40,871 bases of DNA, from assembly GCA_009602725.1 (NCBI GenBank), contig WELB01000026.1, positions 996,498 through 1,037,368 of the forward strand. The letters run 5' to 3'. This document shows, piece after piece, positions 28,854 to 37,342 of this stretch (its first letter is position 1; each line of letters starts with the position of its first letter). The notes beneath the pieces were generated by a model. That model was not told the DNA's origin. It saw only the letters and a program-made list of their open reading frames with translations, and did no database searches. A program made the translations under genes and the position numbers. Source of the stretch: Spirogloea muscicola (lineage: Eukaryota; Streptophyta; Zygnematophyceae; Spirogloeales; Spirogloeaceae).

Positions 28854-30082
28854 ACGTCGGCGGCAGCGGCGGCTGCGGGCGTTGCCGAAGCGGAGTCCGT
28901 GAGCAGGGCGCGGGCGGCGCTGGAGGAGGCGGTGCGGCGCAAGGAGGAGATGGGCCTCCACGACACGGCGCTGCGCTCCACGGCCGCGCACCGCGCCTGG
29001 CTCGCCGCCGGCGTCTCCGCCATCCTCGCCATGCTCGGCAAGGCGGCGCTGGCCGCCCACGACGCGCCCTCCGCCGCCTGGGCGGGTGAGCCGCCTCCTG
29101 CCTTTGCTGCGTGCCTCCGGCGCAGCGGCGCCATCGGCAGGTGGCGCGACGCTGCCTGTTGCTGCCAGCTCGTCCCTCCTGATCCAGCAGCGCAAGCTTC
29201 GTGCGCCCCGTCTCGGCAGCGGCGGCCATGGTTGCTGCGTACCTTCTGGCGGATCTGGGCACCGGAATCTACCACTGGGGCGTCGACAATTACGGCGACA
29301 AGTCCACACCCGTCTTTGGGTCCCAGATTGACGCTTTCCAGGTCAGTGGCTGCTCGCTCTGGCTGGCCGCCAATCTGCTACTCAGTGCCCTTTCCGACTA
29401 GCTTAGGGACGTCACCAGGGGGCACGAGTGAAAGGCGATAGACGCTTGATTACATGACTGCCTGGGGCACTCGCTGGTACTGGTCAAGGTCAGCCAGTTG
29501 CACTGTGCACGGGCTTCTAGACGGGGCAATCGTGTTAAAGTCATAGGAGCGTGCTTTGGGCTGACAGACCTCCCCACTGGGGCCCCCGTCTCATCTGCAC
29601 AGGGCCACCATCGGCGGCCATGGACGATAACCAAGCGAGAATTTGCCAACAACCTGCACGCACTCGCCCGGCCCGCCTTCTTCGCGCTGCTGCCTTGCCT
29701 TGCGCTGCCCAGCAACGCCAACGCCGACACCTTCCTGGGCACCTTCCTAGGCTGCGTCGTGTTCAGCCAGCAGTTCCACGCGTGGTCCCACACTCGCAAG
29801 AAGGACTTGCCGCCTGCCATTGTTGCCCTCCAGGACTGGGGCCTGCTGGTGCCCCGCCAAGTGCACGGAGCACATCACCGGCCACCATTCAATGTCAACT
29901 ACTGCATCGTGAGCGGCCTATGCAATTCGCCGCTTGACCACTCTGGCCTCCTTCCTGCACTGGAGCGACTGATCTTCAATGTGTGGGGCGTGGCGCCACG
30001 GTGCTGGGGTGAGACGCCACCAGATTGGTGTGGAGACGAGACTTACTTCGAGGATGGCACAAATGCTGATAACATAGCGTGA
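28854..30082 (+). CDS. FAD4: FAD4 / TMEM189-type desaturase (plastid-type), 5' partial
   Basis: Three exons join in phase: 28852-29085 (first full codon 28854; start lost in the gap), 29220-29341 and 29603-30082 (TGA). Exon 1 carries LRSTAAHRAWLAAGVSAILA. Exon 2 is ADLGTGIYHWGVDNYGD and GSQIDAFQ. Exon 3 opens GHHRRPWTITKREFANNLHA and contains FSQQFHAWSH and VHGAHHRPPFNVNYC. The His-rich motifs (YHW, GHH, FHAWSH, HGAHH) are the metal ligands of the FAD4/CarF/TMEM189 family. In plants FAD4 makes the trans-delta-3 double bond in the 16:0 chain of plastid phosphatidylglycerol, while animal and bacterial relatives make plasmenyl lipids. The QGHHRRPWTIT and NNLHA blocks favour the plant FAD4 branch. 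The alanine-rich N-terminus just after the gap could belong to a transit peptide or linker. Confidence 0.87.
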
Positions 30083-30435
30083 TGCTGCACGACTTTGCTC
30101 TCATTTGTACTAGGAATGGTCAGCATTTTATTCAGACAGGCTAATCAGCCACTGAGAACCGTTGCTGCATTCACTCCCGCTTCGCTGCCCAAAGCATGTT
30201 GCCTCATCTGCTTATGCTTCGCAGAGTTTATATATGATATAGGCAAGTTCGTCAGTGACATAACGGCAACACAAGAGCGCTTGTGTGTTGCCTCATTTGT
30301 CTCGTCAAGTTCATTGGCGTGGGCCCATTGGCCTGCACTGTCATTGGCCACTTGCATAATGCTCTGAATACACTTGTGTGAAAGTTTTTGTCCACAATGG
30401 CCGACACATTCCTTTGTCGTTGCTCTTCTTTACAG
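30083..30435. other. Convergent intergenic region (FAD4 / PEX11-like 3' ends)
   Basis: The FAD4 stop on the plus strand and the minus-strand stop at 30436 face each other here. Only short low-quality frames occur, and this is probably 3' UTR on both sides. Confidence 0.45.
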
Positions 30436-31087
30436 TCAGAGAGCCCAAACAGTTTGAAGTAGCTGATTGAGAGCACAAATGCTGTAGCCAGCGCACACCA
30501 AGAATATCACTGCAACTTTGGGACTGTGATTTCTGCGCAGCAGCTGCAGCACCACATCTACAAAGATGGCCAGCTCCCAAATAGGGTGCATACATGCACT
30601 CTGCTGGTATGGTGACTTAAGAATGTAGTATAAGTACATAGCACACATATTTGCAACCAGATTCAGGATCTTCAGGCACTTCAGGGCCTGCTGATGAGGT
30701 TATTGAGTCATGTAACTTCCTGCCTAACCGTGCGGTGATACCCAAAACTTGCAATTGAACCTTCCTCTGCCAACTGTTTGTAAGCACCGCATTGAGGGCC
30801 ATGGAATTCCCTATGCAGGCATACCCGCCTGTAATGCCACAGTTCAGCAGCATAATGGAGTCTTCGCTACCAACCTCCAGCATCTTCAGGCGGAAGCTCT
30901 TATTGTGCAGTCTGCTTGCACGCAGTTATTGAATGTGGGCTCGTCACCTTGTCACTGCTCTGATCCACTCACTCAAGGAGGATAAGCGAAATGCTTTCAG
31001 CACCTTGGCAAAGCTGTGTGACATGCCGGTGACATGTTCCTGTATGGCACAGCATGGGTAGATTTGAAAAAGCAGCTGCACCTGTAC
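30436..31087 (-). CDS. Small membrane protein, PEX11-like (tentative), 5' incomplete
   Basis: Three exons with matching phase can be joined: 31087-30948, 30866-30761 and 30687-30436 (TGA), about 165 aa. The N-terminal part reads QLLFQIYPCCAI, then SFAKVLKAFRLSSLSEWI, which resembles the amphipathic FRLGK helix region of peroxisomal PEX11. The C-terminal part, WELAIFVDVVLQLLRRN followed by VAVIFLVCAGYSICALNQLL, gives one or two hydrophobic segments placed like the last membrane span of PEX11. PEX11 proteins elongate peroxisome membranes before division. PEX11 is usually ~230 aa, so an N-terminal exon of perhaps 50-60 residues upstream (31090-31390) is missing. The boundaries and the identity are both inferential, and a lineage-specific membrane protein is the alternative. 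Confidence 0.45.
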
Positions 31088-31397
31088 CTGCAACGCCACC
31101 TGCACCTCCACCTCCACCATTGTCAGGATAAGCTCAACAATCTCTTGACAACCCATTTACTGTAAGTAATCGCAACCATTTACGACCTACCGCTGCGGCA
31201 AGGTCACGCTGGCTGAGCTGAATATGGATTGCTTAACATTGACAGTAAGGCACTGAGCACTGAAGGCCAATGCTCAGGAAGATGCTGCTGGAATCACTGC
31301 TTCCTTGTAGTTGTACTGTGCACCGCATAGATAGCATGTCTGCATGCATGGCATCATTGACTCTTTCAATAGCTCTGCAGCACATACCTCTGTAATC

Positions 31398-32779
31398 CTA
31401 GGAGCTAGCCGGAAGTGTGAAGTACGGCTTCGTGCTCTCCGCCTGGTTCTTGCTGGGGGGAAACTGGAAGCTGATGGCTTTTATCATGCTCCGCACCTTG
31501 TCATGCTTCTCGGGCTTCTCGGGCTTCTCAGCCGTGGAGACGACCGAGGGCCCTGCTGCCGGGCCTGAGCCTGCAGAACACAAGAGAGCCTCTCAATGTG
31601 GGTACTTTGGCAGGCTACCTTTTGTCACAGTAGCTTTTGCAATGCCCTTCTAGGCCGACCTGTGCCCCAAAGGAGGTCCGTTTGACGACTCAATTGCTGG
31701 GTGCACTTCCCTTCAAGGTCAAGTTAGAGTAAGCAGCCCCAGCAAATCCATCCCCTTGAGTGACAGGAGTCAGTTGCCACAAAGAGAATGAGGTTCTCGA
31801 CCATCGACTATGGAGGAATAACCCAGGTGCGACTCTGCCCTCACCGAGAAGACCCCCTCCTTGCTCAAGCTCCAGTATGACAAAGCATTATTCAACCCAA
31901 GCATTATGCAAGGATGAACAATGATGCTTTTTCTGGCAGAGATTGGTGGCACCAGAGGCTTGAAATTCTGACGACACCTGTGCAAGGAGTGTCGGTGACG
32001 GTTGCGAGCGGTTGGCGAGCAGCAAAGCCGGCCTCACAACCCCTAGACGCTGTGAACCCCTAGACTCTGACAGCGCCAGCCTATCCAGGTAGACTTGCTT
32101 CTGGACTGCAAGGCCGCTGACACCCCAGTGACTGACAACTAGCATTGTCGCGGGGCACCAAGTGAGTGCCAGTGGATTCTGTGACACAAGTTAGTACGCA
32201 AGGACACCCCTTCCTGCCGCATCGCGCTGCAATGCCAGCGGCCACCCCAATTGGGGAGGCGGTAGAGGCGCTCACCAGGCTTCCTGGCGGAGCTGGAGTC
32301 GGTGGTGAGGATGCTGGCGGCGGAGGCGAGGGAGTTGGGGTTGAGGCGGTTCTGGAGGCCGCGGAACATGCGGTCGGCGTCGCGCCACCCCTGCTCGCAC
32401 ACCTCGTTGCCGGGCTGCAGGTCCGCGCCGCGGCGGTACGCGCGCGCGCTCTCCTGGTAGCGGCCGAGCGCGTAGAGCGCGGCGCCGAGGCGTGAGTAGC
32501 CCTTCTCGTAGTACGGCGCGATCTCGATTGTCCACTCCGCGTCCAGAACCGCCTCCTGGAACTGGCCCAGCTTGAAGTAGGCGGCGCTGCGGTTGCTGTA
32601 CAGAATGTGGCTCCGCGGCACCAGCTCCAGCGCCCGCGTGTAGTACTCGATCGCCTTGGCCGTGTCGCCGCGCGCGAGCGCCACGTTGCCCCGCTCCTTG
32701 AGCGCGCTCGCGCGCCCCACCGCCAGTGCGCTGTTGCCGCCGCCGCCGCCGCCGCCGCTGCCCGCCTTCGTCGGCGTGC
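31398..32779 (-). CDS. Carboxylate-clamp TPR co-chaperone-like protein
   Basis: Two exons join in phase 1: ~32779-32276 and 31570-31398 (TAG). After a (Gly)n/Asn-Ser linker come three TPR units: ALKERGNVALARGDTAKAIE, then ILYSNRSAAYFKLGQFQEAV, then KGYSRLGAALYALGRYQESA. The Lys and Asn of LKERGN, the Asn of YSNRSAAY and the Lys/Arg of KGYSRLG occupy the two-carboxylate-clamp positions known from HOP and related proteins, which bind the EEVD tail of Hsp70/Hsp90. The second exon is a Lys/Pro/Ser-rich tail (TAEKPEKPEKHDKVRS) ending in TLPASS. A TAA lies in frame just upstream of 32779, next to a plausible AG acceptor, so at least one 5' exon with the start codon is unresolved upstream. Additional small exons in the ~700-base intron are possible. 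The client and compartment are unknown. Confidence 0.75.
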
Positions 32780-32799
32780 CTGGTTATGTCCGGTACGGC

Positions 32800-33738
32800 G
32801 CTTGGTGTGCGCCTGGTTGGCTTTAGCAGTTCTGGCTATCTTTCGTCTAGGGAACTGCTTCATTTATCTTTCCGGCAACTAGTCGTTCTTACCTCCGGCT
32901 ACTAACTGGAATTTACTGAGTGACTATCCCAACATAGCCCTCGCTTAGTTAACACGTTCAGCGCTTTTCGGCTTTTCGGTTTCGGCGTTTCGACGGCGGC
33001 GGGTGCGGCGGCGGCGGCGGCTGCGGCGGGCGGGGCCCGGACAGCCTTGCCTGCGCCCAGAAAAGGCAGAACGCGGCCTGAACGGGGCCCGACGAGGACG
33101 CCGACGGAACGGCGCCGCCCCTCCGCCGCTTCCCCGCCGCTGCCCGTGCTTGGCCGTGCGGCCTGCCATCGCCAGTCGCACCGGGCTGCTGCACTCCCTG
33201 GCCACATTAAGGCCCTCCATCACTCCAATACACACGCCATTTCCTGCAGCCCGTTGTTGGTCTCCCCATCACTTCCGTTAAGATCGGCAGCCGCGTTCTT
33301 CCCTTCATCTCCTTCCGGCTCCTTGGCACCTTGTTCATCCTTTCGTAACAGGACATTTGTAAGGCCAGAATTGGCCTCCCTTTCAATTTCGTGCGCACCG
33401 CGCGCCTTCTCTCTCTCTCTTTCGTGGGCTGGATACTTCCAGCCTTCGCCCCCTTTTGGTCGAGCTGCTTGTACTGCAACCATTCACCCAACACCTCGTC
33501 CGATTTCCTGGGCTGAGCCTGCCACAGCCACCGCCGCCATCTGGAACAGCCTATCCATGCGTCATCACGCAGGACCAGCGGCTGCAAGTCTTTCTAGGTC
33601 CACCCGGAAATCCACCAACAACATACCCTCCAACAGTGGCCCTCAGAGTTGCAGCGTTGCACATTGCTCACTGCATCTGACTGCTGCTCGTCCCAAACAG
33701 CACGGGCAAGCTTCCACCTTCCAAAATCAAGCCCAGCA
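32800..33738. other. Region between TPR and FAD-monooxygenase genes, unassigned
   Basis: Both flanking genes are on the minus strand, so this should hold the TPR 5' exon/promoter and the 3' UTR of the monooxygenase. 33000-33160 is extremely GC-rich, with GGC/GCC runs that create overlapping frames. A 261-codon plus-strand frame (33047-33832) crosses into the last monooxygenase exon and has no recognisable domain. A short CT run lies near 33408-33421. Confidence 0.4.
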
Positions 33739-35907
33739 TCAGGTGGGCAACTCGCCGCAGTCATACAGGGTGTGGTCCAAAAAGTGGGCTACAGGAAACA
33801 CACGGGGAATGGCCAGATTGTCCCGTATGTAGCAAACCGGCACGTATGGCAGCTGCAAGAGGCGGCCCATGGCGTTGGCCCTCAGTGTCAGGACGGCGCA
33901 CCGTCTCAGCCGTTCCTTTTCATATCTTTCCAGGGCCGCATTGACTGTCGTACCCACATGCACCTGATGATGAGCTTTCGCTGGCTGCCTCTTGCCACTG
34001 GCTTGACCCCCTGACGAGCCACCAGCAGCCACCATCAAACCAGCAGCTTGCTTCACCGGCACGCTAGCCAAGGGTGTGTCAGCCAGCTCTCTGGCCAAGA
34101 CAACTGAATCCTCAAGGGCAGTGCAGGCGCCTTGGCCAAGGTTTGGTGTCATAGGGTGTGCGGCGTCCCCTGCAAGCGTAATCCCCCCTCTGCCCCACCT
34201 CACACCCGGCAGCGGCAGCAGCCACCGATCCGTGATGTCGGACCGAGTAATCTGCTCCTCAGATGTGCAGCGTATGGGGTCTACGATCTCCTGGGGCCAC
34301 CCCAAAACCGAGTCCAATGCAGCCTTTTTCATCGCTGCAGGAGTCTCATCTCGCACACCTGCAAGGGTTGCAACAACAAGGCACGTATTTCCACCAGTGG
34401 CGCCCAGCACAACCTAACGGCAAGCGGTCTACTTTTCTTGAATAAGAAGCGACCTCAGCAATGAGTATGTCACTCTCCTCACCTGGAGGCGAGTTAAACA
34501 CGGTGAACCAATAGACTTCCTGGGCATTCAGCGGATACATGCCGGCACGGACTCCTCGGCCAAGCGCCTGGCATACTGTGCCCCCCAGCGAGTGACCTGC
34601 TGGCATGTGGCTGACCCCTCGATAGGCAGAGTAACCAGCGTAGTTCACATCCTTCAGGCCCAAATACTTGGCCACTTTTGAGTTCGCCCCGTCGCACCCG
34701 ACGATGACCTGTAAGACAATCTAATGAGCTGCAAGCACGAACTACTATGGAGGACCAAAAAAGAGTCCCAATAATGCCAGCTCTTGAACTTGCATGTCGG
34801 CATGTTGCAATGCAGGCAAGCAGCACAGCCTTGCCGAGGTAGAATGTAGGTTGACCTTTGCGTTGTACTCCTCGCCGTCCTCTAGCGCGACCCTGTAGAT
34901 GTGGTCTTGTGAAGACCCAGCAATGCTGCTCACACGGGAGCTGAAGCGGATGGTGTTGGGCGGCAGGCCCGTGGCCAAAGCCTGCAAGAGAGCCACGCGA
35001 TGCACTCCTCTGACCTCGTGGGGTCTGCAGTGCCACGTGCAAGACAATGCGCCAACTTGAGGTCTTACGTCCAGCACGACCAGCTCCGATCGTCACAAGG
35101 GCCAGCTGCATGCTCCTCACACCCCACACCCATATGCAGGTGAGCCGCTGGGGAAGAGGGCAATGAGCACACACCCGCCATCGCATTCGGCAAAATCAAA
35201 TGCCTTCAGAAGACGTCCATCACTGCTGCACAGCTCCACCCTGAGGGGCAGGATAGTACAAGTTGTGATGTTGCCCTCCAAAAACTGCGGCAGCAAGGCT
35301 GGCTCTCATGAGCAACATGCGGCCCATGCCTTGGCTGGTCGTCCAACCTTCCTTTGGCCGGCCCCTCACCTGGTCAGAGTTGTGTATTGACTTCTGAGAC
35401 TCTCGCCTACACCCAGAACGTCCAGAGCGCGCCAGGCATTGCCCCACAGGCTCAGTGCTGCGCCGCCCTCCCGCAGGGCGGGTGCCCTCTCCAGCACTAC
35501 GACGGGGATGCCAACCCTGGCTCCACGGCGTGGCGGGCAGCATCAACCGGGCCGACTCAAGCCCCAACAATCTGAACTTCAAGCCTGAGGTTAATACCTG
35601 ACACAACAATTGCATTTAGGTTTGAATCGGTGTAAGCGGGACAGCTTGCAGGTCTGCCATTGTATCGCAGCAGCGAATAGTGACGATAGCACACAGAGCG
35701 CAGGAAGCGGCTCGTGGCTGACCTGGTGAGCGCAAGGGCTGTCGAGAGGCCGGCGATACCGGCCCCGACGATGACAACCTCGGCAGTCGCAGAGGCAGCC
35801 CGCACAGCTGCCGACTTTGCAGGCCTGCAGGGCGGTGGCCGCCGCCGCGGCGCGGCAACCAAGCCGCTGCGCTGGGCACTCTGCAAGGCATCAAGGAGTG
35901 CCCGCAA
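33739..35907 (-). CDS. FAD-dependent monooxygenase, plant MO1/CTF2-like
   Basis: Six exons join exactly: 35907-35723, 35516-35370, 35240-35175, 35024-34856, 34708-34483 and 34358-33739 (TGA), encoding 470 aa. The first ~42 residues are Ala/Arg/Pro-rich with no acidic run (LVAAPRRRPPPCRPAKSAAV), like a plastid transit peptide. The FAD-binding Rossmann motif is VVIVGAGIAGLSTALAL (Gly48, Gly50, Gly53). VLERAPALREGGAALSLWGN follows. The DG motif is VIVGCDGANSKVAKYLGL, and the second FAD motif is ITLAGDAAHPMTPNLGQGAC. This is the class A flavoprotein hydroxylase pattern shared by zeaxanthin epoxidase, salicylate hydroxylase and the plant MO1/CTF2 proteins. The absence of an FHA domain argues against zeaxanthin epoxidase. 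An Ala/Gly/Lys-rich insertion (AAGGSSGGQASGKRQPAKA) lies in the C-terminal helical part. The substrate cannot be stated. Confidence 0.88.
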
Positions 35908-36531
35908 CCGCGGCCCTGACAGCCCACCAGCACCTGGCGAGGCCGGCAGTCGGGCGCTGCCCTGCTGGGCGCTGAACCTGCGCGCCGACGAGAGGGTAGG
36001 AGCCAGCAGTCACGGTTTTGCCGGGCGAGGCAGAACTCTCGCTAGTGTGACGCTCGGCGGTACGGCCGTGGGCCTCCTGCGGCCTTCGAGCGGCACTGGA
36101 GGCCGCCGCGACGGGCCCACGGCGCGCTCGGGCTCGGCACCTCGGCAGCTCGGCGGAGCCGCGCGACGCCGCCGCCGCGGCGCCTGCGCGGCCGCCGCCG
36201 CCGCCGGGAAGCGCAGCCATGGACGCTGGAGCCGGGAGTCGAGCGGTTCGCAGGCGCGCACCGGGGTGGCAGCCTCTTCGTCCCCGCACCAGACCTGCGG
36301 CCCACTGGTCTGGTCTTTCTCCCACTGGGAAGCACGATGAGACGACAGCAGCAGCTCGTTCAGGTGGGGCGAGGGCTGATGAGCCAGCCCGCCAAACATC
36401 AAACGAGCTCTTAAGGCGCCAAGAATTGTAGAGACCACCACTGAGGAAATGAGTGTATACTAAGAGATGGAAGGCCTGTGTGGCCAAGTACAAAGGCAAG
36501 CACATTGACAAACGTACGTCACCTGCTGCCA
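35908..36531. other. Intergenic GC-rich region upstream of the FAD-monooxygenase
   Basis: This precedes the minus-strand monooxygenase start and should include its promoter. 36000-36330 is GC-rich, with overlapping Ala/Arg-rich frames on both strands and no domain. No gene is supported. Confidence 0.4.
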
Positions 36532-36562
36532 ACTGAGCAGGCACTAAGGGTGCCTGCTCAGT
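36532..36562. repeat. Perfect 13-bp inverted repeat, 5-nt loop
   Basis: ACTGAGCAGGCAC (36532-36544) and its exact reverse complement (36550-36562) surround the loop TAAGG. It is the first of two adjacent perfect hairpins in intergenic DNA. Confidence 0.92.
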
Positions 36563-36577
36563 GCTTTGAATGTCCTT

Positions 36578-36611
36578 GCATGGGTCACATCGCACGGCAT
36601 GTGACCCATGC
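36578..36611. repeat. Perfect 13-bp inverted repeat, 8-nt loop
   Basis: GCATGGGTCACAT (36578-36590) and its exact reverse complement (36599-36611) surround the loop CGCACGGC. It begins 15 bases after the previous hairpin and has an unrelated stem sequence. Confidence 0.92.
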
Positions 36612-37342
36612 CGCGCCATTGGTTGCCACACCATAGGCGACGGGAGTGTAGCCAAGGAAGCAGTGGGTGTAGTGTATGGAGCATATTAGGCCGCCCGCCT
36701 TTTGCTGTCCAACAGCAGCTGGAGCTGTTGCCTGGGCGCTTGCCAGCTGCCTCTCCTCCTGCTACTCTGCTCTCCAGCTCCTCTGCGGCTCGGGCGTCCC
36801 AGGCGCCCTCCTGCCAAGTGGGGCTTATCGGGCTGACCACGGACTGCTCAAGCATTCCGAGCCAGAACCAAGTCTTCTTCACGAGTCCTCTGCACCAGCA
36901 CTTCAGTGCTGTGACGCCTCAGATAGAACGAAAGAAAGTGGCTCTTTAAAGGGGCGAGGGCTGTGAACAGCCGGGCCGAAAAGAATTGACAAAACAGCTG
37001 ATCCATCTCCCAGCCGGGCAGTCTTCCTTTCTTGCAGCGACCTGTACAACCCATACACAAGCCACATTTTCCTCAAGGTGCCTGCATGGCTGCTGCGCTC
37101 ACCAGGAGCAAAAGTCGCCCTTCCCTCCCTGTGCACTGCTCCCTGAGCAAGCACCAATCTTGCAGCTTCTGGAACAACTTGTAGCAGCTGTCTAGGTAGC
37201 CTTGTAGTTGCACTTCCAGGAGCAGAGCACCAATTCACATATGTTGAAGCTGATGGATGCAGAACCTTCTGCAGGGCCACTGCACATATACAGGCTTTGA
37301 CATTGAGCAGCTAGGAAGACGTGCAAATTCCAGACCCGTAGA
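36612..37342. other. Intergenic region downstream of NOP56
   Basis: This contains the presumed NOP56 3' UTR (minus strand) and the DNA up to the hairpins. A 125-codon minus-strand frame (36903-37280) lacks any domain or splice support. No RNA gene was recognised. Confidence 0.4.

Noticed and set aside
32081-32863. 260-codon Arg/Ala/Ser-rich minus frame overlapping the TPR exon
   Set aside because: It is an out-of-frame shadow of the TPR-coding frame, which has three clear TPR units.
36010-36441. Minus frame of 143 codons upstream of the monooxygenase
   Set aside because: Ala/Arg/Pro-rich, no domain, and overlapped by equally long frames on the other strand; treated as a GC artefact.
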